Shown: in pieces, positions 19,495 to 30,570 of the stretch
Layout of the letters: the number at the start of each line of letters is the position of its first letter
Position numbering within the stretch: position 1 is the stretch's first letter
Assembly: GCF_001187915.1 (NCBI RefSeq)
Contig: NZ_LGIU01000043.1
Location: 62,001 to 126,000 of the forward strand
From: Arthrobacter sp. RIT-PI-e
Lineage (GTDB): Bacteria > Actinomycetota > Actinomycetes > Actinomycetales > Micrococcaceae
Reading direction: 5' to 3'
Length of the DNA stretch: 64,000 bases
Notes under the pieces: generated by a model
Told to the model about the DNA's origin: nothing
The model's database searches: none
Seen by the model: the letters and a program-made list of their open reading frames with translations, nothing else
Made by a program: the position numbers and the translations under genes

Positions 19495-20449
19495 GCACCC
19501 CAGCGTAGGGGCCGACCCCCGGTCGCGGGAGGTGTCCGGGGCATCGGCGCGGCGGGGGCCCCCCCCCCCCCCCGCGCCCCGCCCCCCCCCCCACGGTGGC
19601 CAGGAGCCTGGCGCGCGCCCTGGGCCCCCCCCCCCCGGGGTTCGGGGACAACCAGCTGGCCACGGGGGCCGTCTCCGGTGCGACGTCGCCCGTGAGGGTG
19701 GCCTTCCCGGTCCCCGGGTCCTCCACGCGGCTGACGCCGACGTCCAGCACGATGGCTCCGGGCTTGAGCTGCCCGGCGCGGATCATGTGCGGGATCCCGG
19801 CGGCGGCGACGACGACGTCGGCCCGGCCGAGGTGCGCCGCGAGGTCCGCCGTCCCGGGGTGGGCGAGGGTCGCCGTGGCGTTGCCCTGCTTGCGGGTGAG
19901 CAGGAGACCGAGGGGCCGCCCCACGGTCACGCCGCGTCCGACCACGAGGACGTCGAGGCCCTTCAGCTCGATCCCGTGGCGGGCGAGGAGCTCCACGATG
20001 CCGTGCGGCGTGCAGGGCAGCGGCGAGTCCAGCTCCGCGTTGACGTTGAGCACCAGTTTCCCGAGATTGGTGGGGTGCAGCCCGTCGGCGTCCTTGGCCG
20101 GGTCGATCCGCTCGAGGATCGCGTTGGTGTCGAGATGCGCGGGCAGCGGGAGCTGCACGATGTACCCGGTGGTGGCGTCGTCGGCGTTCAGCTCGTCGAG
20201 GACCGCCTCCAGCTCCTCCTGGGTGATGGTGTCCGGCAGGTCCCGCCGCACCGAGGTGATGCCCACCTGGGCGCAGTCGCGGTGCTTGCCCGCCACGTAG
20301 GAGTGGCTGCCGGGGTCCTCCCCCACGAGCACGGTGCCGAGCCCGGGCGTGACGCCGCGCTCGCGCAGCACGGCCACCCGCTCGGTGAGTTCCGCCTTGA
20401 TCTGCGCGGCGGTCGCCTTCCCGTCGAGGACGCGGGCGGTGGTGCTCAT
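18788..20449 (-). CDS. folD: Methylenetetrahydrofolate dehydrogenase/cyclohydrolase, 3' end corrupted
   Basis: The first 290 or so codons are a normal Fol[37 protein letters not shown] and the final [11 protein letters not shown]. FolD interconverts methylene- and formyl-tetrahydrofolate (NADP-dependent dehydrogenase and cyclohydrolase). After SPNPGG the conserved end (normally GGVGPMTRA and on to EAAER) reads GGGGPRARA and then Gly/Pro runs; the stop expected near 19560 is missing, so the frame stays open to 18788 across the ABC ATPase gene. That tail is almost certainly not natural. It lies 4 bases after glyA on the same strand, with TAGGAG before ATG 20449. Confidence 0.85.
   Translation of the reverse strand: MSTTARVLDGKATAAQIKAELTERVAVLRERGVTPGLGTVLVGEDPGSHSYVAGKHRDCAQVGITSVRRDLPDTITQEELEAVLDELNADDATTGYIVQLPLPAHLDTNAILERIDPAKDADGLHPTNLGKLVLNVNAELDSPLPCTPHGIVELLARHGIELKGLDVLVVGRGVTVGRPLGLLLTRKQGNATATLAHPGTADLAAHLGRADVVVAAAGIPHMIRAGQLKPGAIVLDVGVSRVEDPGTGKATLTGDVAPETAPVASWLSPNPGGGGPRARARLLATVGGGAGRGGGGGPPPRRCPGHLPRPGVGPYAGVRALSSSRSAGDLRAGPQQALRRVQGRGRHLLRRPGRGVLRPPGPQRGRQVHHHADDRRGLPAHLGCAHHHGAGSRGARPRGAGPPRRGAAAGQPRRGAEGARQPAGVRQVLRAPHELPEAEGRRAARVRPADGQGLREGGRPVRGHEAAPHDRAVADQRTEDPPAGRAHHGSGPAGTPHPVGPPVPAQGIRRHPDPHHPLHGRGGAALRPPRGGGQGPDHGRGLTGAADPRALHP
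19502..19507 (-). promoter_or_regulatory. Leaderless -10 element of the ABC-2 exporter operon
   Basis: TACGCT, GGGGTGC (7 bases), GTG. No Shine-Dalgarno sequence is at a normal distance. Confidence 0.55.
19556..19639. other. G/C homopolymer patch, probable sequencing artefact in folD
   Basis: Runs of 15, 11 and 12 C (plus strand; G on the coding strand) at 19559, 19582 and 19625. Read in the folD frame, conserved Val, Met, Asn and Glu codons have become Gly, Arg or Thr by A/T to G/C changes without frame loss, and the normal stop codon is gone. Confidence 0.7.
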
Positions 20450-20453
20450 GCTC

Positions 20454-21761
20454 CTACCACTGCTCCTGGCCCGGGTAGAGGGGGAAGTCCGCGGTGAGGG
20501 CGGAGACGCGGGCGCGCAGGGCGTCGACGTCGGGGGAGGGCTTCAGCGCGGCGGCGATGATCTCGCCCACCTCGGTGAACTCGGCGGCGCCGAAGCCGCG
20601 GGTGGCGAGCGCCGGCGTGCCGATGCGCAACCCCGAGGTGACCATGGGCGGGCGCGGGTCGAACGGCACCGCGTTGCGGTTCACGGTGATGCCCACCGAG
20701 TGCAGCACGTCCTCGGCCTGCTGCCCGTCCAGTGAGGAGTTCCGCAGGTCGACGAGGACCAGGTGGACGTCGGTGCCGCCGGTGAGCACGGAGACACCGT
20801 GCTCGGCGACGTCGGTGCCGGTGAGGCGCTCGGCGATGATCCGGGCGCCCTCGAGCACACGCTCCTGGCGTTCCCTGAACTCGGCGGACCCTGCGATCTT
20901 GAAGGCCGTGGCCTTCCCTGCGATCACGTGCATGAGCGGGCCGCCCTGCTGACCCGGGAACACGTTGGAGTTGATCTTCCTGGCCCACCCCTGCTTGGCG
21001 AGGATCACGCCCGAGCGGGGTCCGGCGAGGGTCTTGTGCACGGTGGAGGTGACGACGTCGGAGTACGGCACCGGGTTGGGGTGCACGCCGGCGGCGGCGA
21101 GACCGGCGAAGTGCGCCATGTCCGTCCACAGGAGCGCGCCGACCTCGTCGGCGATGGAGCGGAACGCCGCGAAGTCGAGCTGCCGGGGGTACGCGGACCA
21201 GCCGGCGATGATCACCTGGGGCTTCTCGGCCACCGCCTGCTCACGGACGCGCTCCATGTCGAGCCGGTGGGTGTCCTCCTCGACACCGTAGGCCGCGACC
21301 TCGTAGAGCTTGCCGGAAAAGTTCAGCTTCATGCCGTGGGTCAGGTGCCCGCCGTGGGCGAGCGAGAGGCCCATGATCTTGTCGCCGGGCGTGATCATGG
21401 CGGAGAGCGCGGCCGCGTTGGCCTGTGCCCCGGAGTGCGGCTGCACGTTGGCGAACTCCGCACCGAACAGTGCCTTGACCCGCTCGATCGCGAGGTTCTC
21501 GGCCACGTCCACGTGCTCGCATCCGCCGTAGTACCGGCGGCCCGGGTAGCCTTCCGCGTACTTGTTGGTGAGCACGCTCCCCTGCGCCTCGAGGACGGCG
21601 CGTGGCGCGAAGTTCTCCGAGGCGATCATCTCGAGGGTGTCGCGCTGCCGGGCGAGTTCGTCCCGCAGCACCGCGGCGATCTCGGGGTCCACCTCGGCCA
21701 GGGGCGTGTTGGTGACGGAGTCTGCGGCGGTCCGGGAGGGAACCGTGGGGGAAGTGGTCAT
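20454..21761 (-). CDS. glyA: Serine hydroxymethyltransferase
   Basis: 435 residues, full length. Signatures: [37 protein letters not shown], and the PLP-binding Lys in [13 protein letters not shown] near residue 240. It converts serine and THF to glycine and methylene-THF, feeding FolD, whose gene follows after 4 bases. Upstream, TAGCAT near 21810 with TTGGAA 19 bases before it may be the promoter; AAGGA lies 8 bases before the ATG. No glycine, THF or other riboswitch was recognised in the 180-base gap to the divergent gene. Confidence 0.94.
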   Translation of the reverse strand: MTTSPTVPSRTAADSVTNTPLAEVDPEIAAVLRDELARQRDTLEMIASENFAPRAVLEAQGSVLTNKYAEGYPGRRYYGGCEHVDVAENLAIERVKALFGAEFANVQPHSGAQANAAALSAMITPGDKIMGLSLAHGGHLTHGMKLNFSGKLYEVAAYGVEEDTHRLDMERVREQAVAEKPQVIIAGWSAYPRQLDFAAFRSIADEVGALLWTDMAHFAGLAAAGVHPNPVPYSDVVTSTVHKTLAGPRSGVILAKQGWARKINSNVFPGQQGGPLMHVIAGKATAFKIAGSAEFRERQERVLEGARIIAERLTGTDVAEHGVSVLTGGTDVHLVLVDLRNSSLDGQQAEDVLHSVGITVNRNAVPFDPRPPMVTSGLRIGTPALATRGFGAAEFTEVGEIIAAALKPSPDVDALRARVSALTADFPLYPGQEQW

Positions 21762-21943
21762 GTGTCGATCCTTCTCTGGGTCTCGCGTCTCAGTCGCGAC
21801 GCTCCCATGCTAGCCGCACCCCCGCCCGCGCTTCCAACGGGTTACGCCGCCCACCCGGCCGGTGCCGTACCCCCGTGGAATACGGCTGCGGAGGACGTCG
21901 TTCGGGACTCCGGGACAGGAGCACGTGACGGAGGGAGAGCCAG

Positions 21944-23110
21944 ATGGAGGAACGTGGGACGCAACCGGCCATCGGTACCGCCGTGCTGGAGGTCCGCGTG
22001 GTGGTGATCGGTGCGGGGCAGGCGGGGCTGAGCAGCGCGTACCAGCTGATCCGCCGGGGCCTGGTACCCCACCGCGACTTCGTGGTGCTCGACGCGAATC
22101 CCGCACCGGGCGGGGCCTGGTTGCACCGCTGGCCCGCCCTCACCTTCGACGCCGCCCACGCACTGCATCCCCTCCCCGGGCTCCCCCTCGGCACCCCTGA
22201 CCCCGAGGAACCGGCCTCCGCCGTGGTGAACCGCTACTACGGGGCCTTCGAGGAGATGTTCCGGCTGCCTGTGATCCGCCCCGTGCGCGTGCTCCGCGTG
22301 GAACCCGCGACGCCCGGAGACATGCAGGAGCCCTCCGGGTCCATCCGCACGGACGGCCCGCTCACGGTGACGACGACGGCGGGCACCTGGCGCGCCGACG
22401 TCGTCATCAGTGCCACGGGGACCTGGGACCGCCCCTACTGGCCCTCCTACCCCGGCCGTGGGCTGTTCGCCGGCCGGCAGCTGCACACCCACGACTACCG
22501 CTCGGCGGAGGAGTTCGCGGGCCGGCGCGTCCTCGTGGTGGGGGCCGGCACCTCGGCGGTACCGTTCCTGCTGCGGCCCGCGGCGGCCGGGGCGCGCACC
22601 GTGTGGTCCACCCGCCGTCCGCCGGAGTTCGTCCGGCGTCCGTTCGACGCCGAGTGGGGCCGGGAGGTGGAGGCCGAGGTGGGTGCGCGGACGGCCGCGG
22701 GGCTTCCTCCGGAGAGCGTGGTGGCTGCCACCGGTCTGCCCCTGACGCCCGAGTACCGGGCGGGGATCGACGCCGGGGTGCTGGTCTCGCGCGGTCCGCT
22801 CGCCGAGCTCCGGGAGCACACCGCGGTGTTCACCGACGGGTCGGAGGAGGAGGTCGACGTGGTGCTCTGGGCCACGGGGTTCCGCGCGTCCCTGCAGCAC
22901 CTCGCTCCCCTGCGCATCCGCGAACCGGGCGGCGGCATCCGGATGGACGGCGTCCGCGTGGTGAAGGAGCCGCGCCTGATGCTGGTGGGCTACGGGGCCT
23001 CCGCCTCCACGCTCGGCGCAACACGGGCCGGGCGCGCAGCGGCCCGGGCCGCCGTCGCCCGTGTCACGGAGGGCGGGGAAGGCGGGGCCACCGGTAATCT
23101 GGCGGGATGA
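21944..23110 (+). CDS. FAD-dependent NAD(P)-binding monooxygenase-like protein
   Basis: 388 residues with two dinucleotide-binding motifs, VVIGAGQAGLSSA near residue 20 for FAD and RVLVVGAGTSAVPF near residue 190 for NAD(P)H, in the order seen in flavin-containing monooxygenases, plus VVLWATGFRASL late. FMO-like enzymes oxygenate amines or sulfides; the substrate is unknown. GGAGG lies about 8 bases before ATG 21944. Its stop overlaps the purU start (ATGA), so some purU translation is coupled to it. Divergent from glyA. Confidence 0.85.
   Translation: MEERGTQPAIGTAVLEVRVVVIGAGQAGLSSAYQLIRRGLVPHRDFVVLDANPAPGGAWLHRWPALTFDAAHALHPLPGLPLGTPDPEEPASAVVNRYYGAFEEMFRLPVIRPVRVLRVEPATPGDMQEPSGSIRTDGPLTVTTTAGTWRADVVISATGTWDRPYWPSYPGRGLFAGRQLHTHDYRSAEEFAGRRVLVVGAGTSAVPFLLRPAAAGARTVWSTRRPPEFVRRPFDAEWGREVEAEVGARTAAGLPPESVVAATGLPLTPEYRAGIDAGVLVSRGPLAELREHTAVFTDGSEEEVDVVLWATGFRASLQHLAPLRIREPGGGIRMDGVRVVKEPRLMLVGYGASASTLGATRAGRAAARAAVARVTEGGEGGATGNLAG
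23095..23100 (+). promoter_or_regulatory. Leaderless -10 element of purU inside the upstream gene
   Basis: TAATCT, GGCGGG (6 bases), ATG 23107. It would give purU its own leaderless transcript in addition to read-through from the monooxygenase gene. Confidence 0.5.
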
Positions 23111-23961
23111 CCTCTCCCAGCCGCTCCTACTCCCTGACGCTCTCCTGCCCCGACCGGCCCGGCATCGTGCACGGCGTCTCCGGGGCGCTGGTGGAGGTGG
23201 GGGCCAACATCACCGAGTCCCAGCAGTACGGGAGCCCGGGGACGGGAAGCTTCTTCATGCGCGTCGCGCTCACCACGGACGCTCCGGCGGAGGACGTCGA
23301 AGCAGCCCTCCGACCCCTGGCGGAGGAGTTCGGCATGGACTTCTCCCTCGCCGGGACCGAACGCCGTACCCGCACCATCATCATGGTCTCGAAGGCGGCG
23401 CACTGCCTGAACGACCTGCTCTTCCAGCACCGCTCCGGCACCCTCCCCATCGACATCCCCGTGATCGTCTCCAACCACCGCGATCTCGAGGGCCTCGCCG
23501 CCTTCTACGGGATCGAGTTCCGCCACATCCCGGTGACCCCGGAGACCAAGGACGCCGCGGAGGACGCCCTCCGTGAGCTGATCGCGGAGCACGACGTCGA
23601 ACTGGTGGTCCTGGCCCGCTACATGCAGATCCTCAGCGACCAGCTCTGCGAGGACCTCCTGGGCCGTGCCATCAACATCCACCACTCGTTCCTGCCCTCG
23701 TTCAAGGGCGCACGCCCCTACCATCAGGCGCACGCCCGCGGCGTGAAACTCATCGGCGCGACGGCCCACTACGTCACGGGCGCCCTGGACGAGGGGCCGA
23801 TCATCGAGCAGGAGGTCATCCGCGTGGACCATGCCCGGACGGCCGAGCAGCTCGCCTCGATCGGACGGGAACTCGAGGGGCGGGCGCTCGTACAGGCCGT
23901 GCAGTGGCACGCCGAGGGCCGCGTGCTGCTCGACGGACGCCGCACGGTGGTGTTCAACTGA
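23107..23961 (+). CDS. purU: Formyltetrahydrofolate deformylase
   Basis: 284 residues: an N-terminal ACT domain (SLTLSCPDRPGIVHGVSGA) followed by a formyltransferase-like hydrolase domain (VIVSNHRDLEGLA, VVLARYMQILS, NIHHSFLPSFKGA, ATAHYVTGALDEGPII). It releases formate from 10-formyl-THF and balances the one-carbon pool, in keeping with glyA and folD nearby. The catalytic Asn-His-Asp set is in place. It starts within the stop of the FMO-like gene. Confidence 0.94.
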   Translation: MTSPSRSYSLTLSCPDRPGIVHGVSGALVEVGANITESQQYGSPGTGSFFMRVALTTDAPAEDVEAALRPLAEEFGMDFSLAGTERRTRTIIMVSKAAHCLNDLLFQHRSGTLPIDIPVIVSNHRDLEGLAAFYGIEFRHIPVTPETKDAAEDALRELIAEHDVELVVLARYMQILSDQLCEDLLGRAINIHHSFLPSFKGARPYHQAHARGVKLIGATAHYVTGALDEGPIIEQEVIRVDHARTAEQLASIGRELEGRALVQAVQWHAEGRVLLDGRRTVVFN

Positions 23962-23980
23962 CAGGTACGGACCGCGCCCC

Positions 23981-23986
23981 TAGGCT
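23981..23986 (+). promoter_or_regulatory. Leaderless -10 element of the gamma carbonic anhydrase gene
   Basis: TAGGCT, GATGTC (6 bases), ATG 23993. Confidence 0.6.
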
Positions 23987-23992
23987 GATGTC

Positions 23993-24523
23993 ATGAGCCA
24001 CATCATCCCCTTCCGCGGCACCACCCCCCGCGTGGGCGTGTCGGCCTTCGTGGCGCCCACGGCCACCCTGATCGGCGAGGTGTCCCTCGGCGCCTTCGCG
24101 AGCGTGTTCTACGGCGCGAGCGTGCGTGCGGACACGGCCGCGATCAGCATCGGGGAGGGCACCAACCTGCAGGACAACGTGGTGGTCCACGCCGACCCGG
24201 GGTATCCCGCGTCGATCGGGGACCGCGTCAGCGTGGGCCACGGCGCGGTGGTCCACGGGTGCACCGTCGAGGACGACTGCCTGATCGGCATGGGTGCCAC
24301 GGTGATGAACGGCGCGGTGATCGGTGCCGGCTCCCTCGTGGCCGCCGGGGCGGGGGGGCTCGAGGGGGCGGGGGTCCCGCCGCGCTCCCCGGTGGCCGGG
24401 GGGCCGGCGAAGGGGCGGCGGGGGCTCGACGACGACGAGGTGGCGGCGGTCCGCTCGAACGCCGGGCGCTACCGCAGCCGTGCGCAGGAGCACCGCGACG
24501 CCGTCGGAGGCGGCCCCGGGTAG
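23993..24523 (+). CDS. Gamma carbonic anhydrase family protein (3' half partly corrupted)
   Basis: 176 residues of left-handed beta-helix hexapeptide repeats: NLQDNVVVHADPG, VGHGAVVHGCTVEDDCLIGMGA and NGAVIGAGS, with the zinc-ligand histidines of the family. Members are CO2 hydratases or bind other small molecules, often with metal dependence. From residue 118 on, several positions that are Val or Glu in the family are Gly (AAGAGGLEGAG, AGGPAKGRRG), each by a single T or A to G change in a G-rich stretch, which suggests base-call errors. It lies 31 bases after purU. Confidence 0.87.
   Translation: MSHIIPFRGTTPRVGVSAFVAPTATLIGEVSLGAFASVFYGASVRADTAAISIGEGTNLQDNVVVHADPGYPASIGDRVSVGHGAVVHGCTVEDDCLIGMGATVMNGAVIGAGSLVAAGAGGLEGAGVPPRSPVAGGPAKGRRGLDDDEVAAVRSNAGRYRSRAQEHRDAVGGGPG
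24347..24425. other. G-rich patch, probable base-call artefact in the carbonic anhydrase gene
   Basis: Codons expected as GTG appear as GGG at least five times in under 80 bases, with the reading frame preserved. The pattern matches the folD patch at 19.6 kb. Confidence 0.55.
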
Positions 24524-24557
24524 GTGCACTCCGGGCGCAGGTCCCGGTCCTGCGGAC

Positions 24558-25034
24558 CTAGGCGTCGACCCGCACGTCCTTCGGGGCACGGCGGCGGGAG
24601 GCGATGACGTGGTCCACGGACCAGCGGCCGGGACCGGCGAGGACGAACAGCAGGCTCGCGGCGGCGAGCAGCAGGACGAACTCGTACCCGCCGTCGGCCA
24701 CGAAGAAACCGGCCTCGCCGTGGACGAGCACGAGCGCCCCGAGCACGGTGAGGGCGAGCAGACCGGCGATCACGCGGGTGCCGAGGCCGAGGATCAGCAA
24801 CACACCACCGCCGAGTTCGAGGACGGCGACGGCGGGGGCGGCCAGGTCGGCTGCAGGTACGCCCATCTCGGCGAACGACGCCTGGGTCCCGGCGATGGTG
24901 AACTCGTTGAACTTCTGCCATCCGTGTAGCACGAAGATGATGCCGAGGACTGCGCGGAGCACGGTGTGCCCCAGGGTGGGGAGGGAGGTGGCTGCGGGCG
25001 TGGAGGTGCGCGGCGGCACGTGCGTGGTCGACAT
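24558..25034 (-). CDS. DoxX family membrane protein
   Basis: 158 residues with four membrane segments. LRAVLGIIFVLHGWQKFNEF and the Gly-rich LELGGGVLLILGLGTRV fit the DoxX/SURF4-like family, whose members include subunits of thiosulfate:quinone oxidoreductase and proteins of oxidative-stress complexes; the job here is unknown. TAGGGT (25046-25041) lies 6 bases before ATG 25034 (leaderless), although GGAGG in the gap could serve weakly. Confidence 0.87.
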   Translation of the reverse strand: MSTTHVPPRTSTPAATSLPTLGHTVLRAVLGIIFVLHGWQKFNEFTIAGTQASFAEMGVPAADLAAPAVAVLELGGGVLLILGLGTRVIAGLLALTVLGALVLVHGEAGFFVADGGYEFVLLLAAASLLFVLAGPGRWSVDHVIASRRRAPKDVRVDA

Positions 25035-25040
25035 GCCTCC

Positions 25041-25046
25041 ACCCTA
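25041..25046 (-). promoter_or_regulatory. Leaderless -10 element of the DoxX gene
   Basis: TAGGGT, GGAGGC (6 bases), ATG 25034. Confidence 0.55.
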
Positions 25047-25172
25047 ACGGCTTTACTTGTAGTTTCAAGCATCGCGGAGGGGTGCGCCCATACTGAGGCG
25101 CCCTCCGGTGTCGGGGTGCCTTCAGGTGTCGGGACGATGGACGCATCCCCGCGCAGCGGCAAGGATGAGGAG

Positions 25173-26249
25173 ATGAACCCATCGATCTGCATCCCCGTTC
25201 CTCCCTGCGCCATGACAGGTGCCCCCAGCCCCGTCGCGGCAACGGGCCGCCCCCTGAAGTGGGGCGTCGTCGCCACTGGAGGCATCGCCGCGAAGGTCAC
25301 CGGGGACATCGCCCTCCTCGAGGACGCCGACCTCCACGCGGTGAGCTCCCGCAGCCAGGACAGTGCTGACGCCTTCGCGGAGCGCTTCGGTTTCACCACG
25401 GCGTACGGCGACGACGGCGGCACCTCCGGCTACCAGCGCCTCGTCGACGATCCCGCGGTGGACGTGGTGTATATCGCGACCCCGCACGGACAGCACCACG
25501 AGGTGGCGCGGGCCGCCCTGCAGGGAGGCAAGCACGTCCTCTGCGAGAAGCCGTTCACCATCAACGCCGAGGAGGCGGAGGACCTCGTGGCCCTCGCCGC
25601 GGACCGCGGGCTCTTCCTCATGGAGGCCGTGTGGACGCGCTTCCTGCCGAGCGTGAACCGGGCCTGGGAGATCATCGGCTCCGGCGAGCTGGGTGAGATC
25701 CGCTGGGTGCAGGCCGATCTCGGCTTCACCGCACCGGAGGATCCCACCAGCCGCCTCTGGGACCCGAAGGCGGGCGGCGGGGCCCTGATGGACCTCACCG
25801 TGTACCCGCTGACCTGGGCGCTCGGGGCCCTCGGCTTCCCGGACTCGGTCTCCGCGATCGGCAAGCTCAACGGCGACGGCGTGGATCTGCAGACCGCCAT
25901 CACCCTCGGCTACGCGAGCGGGGCGCACGCCCAGCTGTCGTCGTCGTTCGTCTCCGCGTGCCCCGGCCAGGCCACGGTGAGCGGCGCGAACGGATGGCTG
26001 CGCACCGGGGACGGTCAGCTCCCCAATCCCCGGGAACTGACCGTGCAGACCGGGCCGGAACCCCGCGTGGAGCGGTTCGACCACGTGGGTGCCGGGTACA
26101 CGTACCAGCTGCGAGAGGTCACGCGCTGCATCCAGGAGTGCCTCTCCGAGAGCCCCACCATGCCCCTCGAGCACACGGTGCGCACCATGCGCCTGCTCGA
26201 CGGCGTGCGGGCACAGCTCGGTCTGCGCTATGCGAACGACGACGCCTGA
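25173..26249 (+). CDS. Gfo/Idh/MocA family oxidoreductase
   Basis: 358 residues. N-terminal Rossmann motif GVVATGGIAAKVTGDI, the family signature CEKPFTINAEEAEDL with its catalytic Lys in EKP, then the C-terminal beta-sheet domain with DPKAGGGALMDLTVYPL. Enzymes of this family oxidise sugars, inositols or trans-dihydrodiols with NAD(P). ATG 25173 was chosen for the AAGGA 7 bases upstream; ATG 25212 is nearer the homologous start and equally possible. Convergent with icd, sharing a terminator. Confidence 0.88.
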   Translation: MNPSICIPVPPCAMTGAPSPVAATGRPLKWGVVATGGIAAKVTGDIALLEDADLHAVSSRSQDSADAFAERFGFTTAYGDDGGTSGYQRLVDDPAVDVVYIATPHGQHHEVARAALQGGKHVLCEKPFTINAEEAEDLVALAADRGLFLMEAVWTRFLPSVNRAWEIIGSGELGEIRWVQADLGFTAPEDPTSRLWDPKAGGGALMDLTVYPLTWALGALGFPDSVSAIGKLNGDGVDLQTAITLGYASGAHAQLSSSFVSACPGQATVSGANGWLRTGDGQLPNPRELTVQTGPEPRVERFDHVGAGYTYQLREVTRCIQECLSESPTMPLEHTVRTMRLLDGVRAQLGLRYANDDA

Positions 26250-26311
26250 GACGCAGTCGCGGTCGTCCGGCCCGGTTCACCTGACCGGGCGACAGGGACC
26301 AGGACCGACGA

Positions 26312-26346
26312 AGCAGCCGACGTACCGGTGCGGTACGTCGGCTGCT
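26312..26346. terminator. Bidirectional terminator between oxidoreductase and icd
   Basis: A perfect 15-bp stem (26312-26326 with 26332-26346) and a 5-base loop sit between two convergent genes. Confidence 0.8.
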
Positions 26347-26365
26347 CGCGCCCGGACGTGGGTAC

Positions 26366-28651
<2,286 letters not shown>

Positions 28652-28732
28652 CTACCGAGGTCCCGGGGCCAGTACCTAACGATCTGTACCCCGGGTCCGC
28701 GGCGGCGGCGGGCCGTACGGGTGGTGCGGAAC

Positions 28733-30361
28733 CTAGTGGAAGAAGTGGCGCGCACCCGTGAGGTAGAGGGTGATCCCGGCCGCGTTCGCGGCGTCGATCA
28801 CCTCCTGGTCGCGGACCGACCCACCGGGCTGGACGACGGCGCGCACACCGGCGTCGAGCAGGATCTGCAGGCCGTCGGCGAAGGGGAAGAAGGCGTCGGA
28901 GGCGGCCACGGAGCCGCGGGCCCGCTCGGTGTCGGCGAGGGTGGTGGCCCGTTCCACGGCAAGGCGGCAGGAATCAACACGGTTGACCTGCCCCATGCCC
29001 ACCCCCACGGACGCGCCGTCGTGCGCCAGCAGGATGGCGTTGGACTTCGCGGCCCGGCAGGCCTTCCACGCGAAGGCGAGGTCCGCGAGCGTGGCGTCAT
29101 CGGCCGCCTCGCCGGCGGCGAGCGCCCAGGCCGAGGGGTCGTCGCCGTCGGCGTCGAGGGTGTCGGCGGACTGCATCAGCACTCCCCCGGACACCTGGCG
29201 GAACTCCACGGCGTTCCGGCCGTAGCCCTCGGGCAGCGTGAGCAGGCGGATGTTCTTCTTCCGCGAGAGGATCTCCACCGCCTCCGCGGAGAACGACGGC
29301 GCGATCACCACCTCGGTGAAGATGTCCTTCACGGTCTCCGCCATGCCCGCGGTGACCTCGCGGTTCGCGGCGATCACGCCACCGAACGCGGAGACGGGGT
29401 CGCAGGCGTGCGCCTTGGCGTGGGCGTCGGCGATCGGGTCCGCCGCGTCCGCCGAGCCCACCGCCACGCCGCACGGGTTGGCGTGCTTGATGATGGCGAC
29501 GGCCGGGAGATCGAAGTCGAAGGCCGCACGGAGCGCGGCATCGGCGTCCACGAAGTTGTTGTAGCTCATGGCCTTGCCGTGGAGCTGGTCGGCCTGGGCG
29601 ATGCCCGGGGTCGCGGCCGCGTCCACGTACAGGGCCGCGCGCTGGGGCGGGTTCTCGCCGTAGCGCAGCACCTCGGAGCGCTCGAGCGCGAGGCCGGCGT
29701 AGCCGGGCCAGGTGGCGTCACTGCCGCCGTCGCCGTCGTCGGCGCTGTCCTCGAGCTCGAACTGGGCGGCGGTCCAGGTGGCGACGGCGGTGTCGTACGC
29801 CGCGGTGTGCGCGAAGGCGAGCGCGGCCAGCCGGCGTCGGACCGTCAGCTCGAAGCCGCCCTCGGCGGCGGCCGTGACCACGTCACCGTAACGGGCGGGG
29901 CCCACGACGACGGCCACCGGCGGGTGGTTCTTCGCCGCGGAGCGGACCATCGCTGGGCCGCCGATGTCGATCTGCTCCACGACGGCGTCGGGCTCCGCGC
30001 CGGAGCGGACGGTCTCCACGAACGGGTAGAGGTTCACCACCACGAGGTCGAACGGCTCGATGTCCAGCTCCGCGAGCTGGTCCACGTGCTCGGGCCGGCG
30101 GCGGTCCGCGAGGATGCCGGCGTGCACCGTGGGGTGCAGGGTCTTGACGCGTCCGTCGAGGGTCTCGGCGAAGCCGGTCACCTCGGAGACCTCCGTGACC
30201 GGGACGCCCGCGGCGGCGATGCGCTGCGCCGTGGAGCCGGTGGAGACGATGGAGACACCCGCGCGGTGCAGGCCCTGCGCGAGTTCCTCCAGCCCGGTCT
30301 TGTCGAACACCGAAATCAGTGCTCGGCGCAGGGGGACACGGTCGAGGGGTGTGGGGCTCAC
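28733..30361 (-). CDS. purH: Bifunctional AICAR formyltransferase/IMP cyclohydrolase
   Basis: 542 residues. N-terminal IMP cyclohydrolase domain ([36 protein letters not shown]) and C-terminal AICAR transformylase domain ([32 protein letters not shown]). It carries out the last two steps of IMP synthesis using 10-formyl-THF. GTG start 30361. purN is normally adjacent but here sits 4.6 kb upstream beyond four other genes, and tandem palindromic repeats occupy the region just before the start. Confidence 0.95.
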   Translation of the reverse strand: MSPTPLDRVPLRRALISVFDKTGLEELAQGLHRAGVSIVSTGSTAQRIAAAGVPVTEVSEVTGFAETLDGRVKTLHPTVHAGILADRRRPEHVDQLAELDIEPFDLVVVNLYPFVETVRSGAEPDAVVEQIDIGGPAMVRSAAKNHPPVAVVVGPARYGDVVTAAAEGGFELTVRRRLAALAFAHTAAYDTAVATWTAAQFELEDSADDGDGGSDATWPGYAGLALERSEVLRYGENPPQRAALYVDAAATPGIAQADQLHGKAMSYNNFVDADAALRAAFDFDLPAVAIIKHANPCGVAVGSADAADPIADAHAKAHACDPVSAFGGVIAANREVTAGMAETVKDIFTEVVIAPSFSAEAVEILSRKKNIRLLTLPEGYGRNAVEFRQVSGGVLMQSADTLDADGDDPSAWALAAGEAADDATLADLAFAWKACRAAKSNAILLAHDGASVGVGMGQVNRVDSCRLAVERATTLADTERARGSVAASDAFFPFADGLQILLDAGVRAVVQPGGSVRDQEVIDAANAAGITLYLTGARHFFH

Positions 30362-30426
30362 GCGGATCTCCGTCGGTAGTGCTTCGCTGGGGTCGGTCCC
30401 GATTCTATCGGGGTGGTGCGCGGGTA

Positions 30427-30488
30427 CCGCGAGGGGGCAGGAACGACGTCCTCGGCCCGCTCTTCGGCGTCATTTCTGTCCTCTCGGC
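30427..30488. repeat. Palindromic repeat unit, copy 1
   Basis: 62 bases with complementary ends: CCGCGAGGGGGCAG at the left and CTGTCCTCTCGG at the right. The left 25 bases recur almost unchanged in copy 2. It lies 66 bases upstream of purH. Confidence 0.6.
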
Positions 30489-30508
30489 TCCGCCCCGTCA
30501 CGCCGGGG

Positions 30509-30570
30509 CCGCGAGGGGGCAGAAACGACGCCGTCCGCCGGCCTTCGGACGTCTCTACTGTCCCCTCGGC
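30509..30570. repeat. Palindromic repeat unit, copy 2
   Basis: Also 62 bases, starting with the same CCGCGAGGGGGCAG and ending in CTGTCCCCTCGG. It overlaps the last codons of the DUF559 gene. The two units, 20 bases apart, resemble a REP/BIME pair and may stop or stabilise the upstream transcript. Confidence 0.6.

Noticed and set aside
19556-19639. Poly-C tracts as a phase-variable switch in folD
   Set aside because: Phase variation changes tract length and frame; here the frame is kept and separate A/T bases are replaced, which fits miscalling better.
20450-21943. Riboswitch (glycine, THF or ZTP) upstream of glyA
   Set aside because: The 180-base region lacks the conserved cores of these classes; only a promoter-like TAGCAT and a short 5-bp stem were seen.
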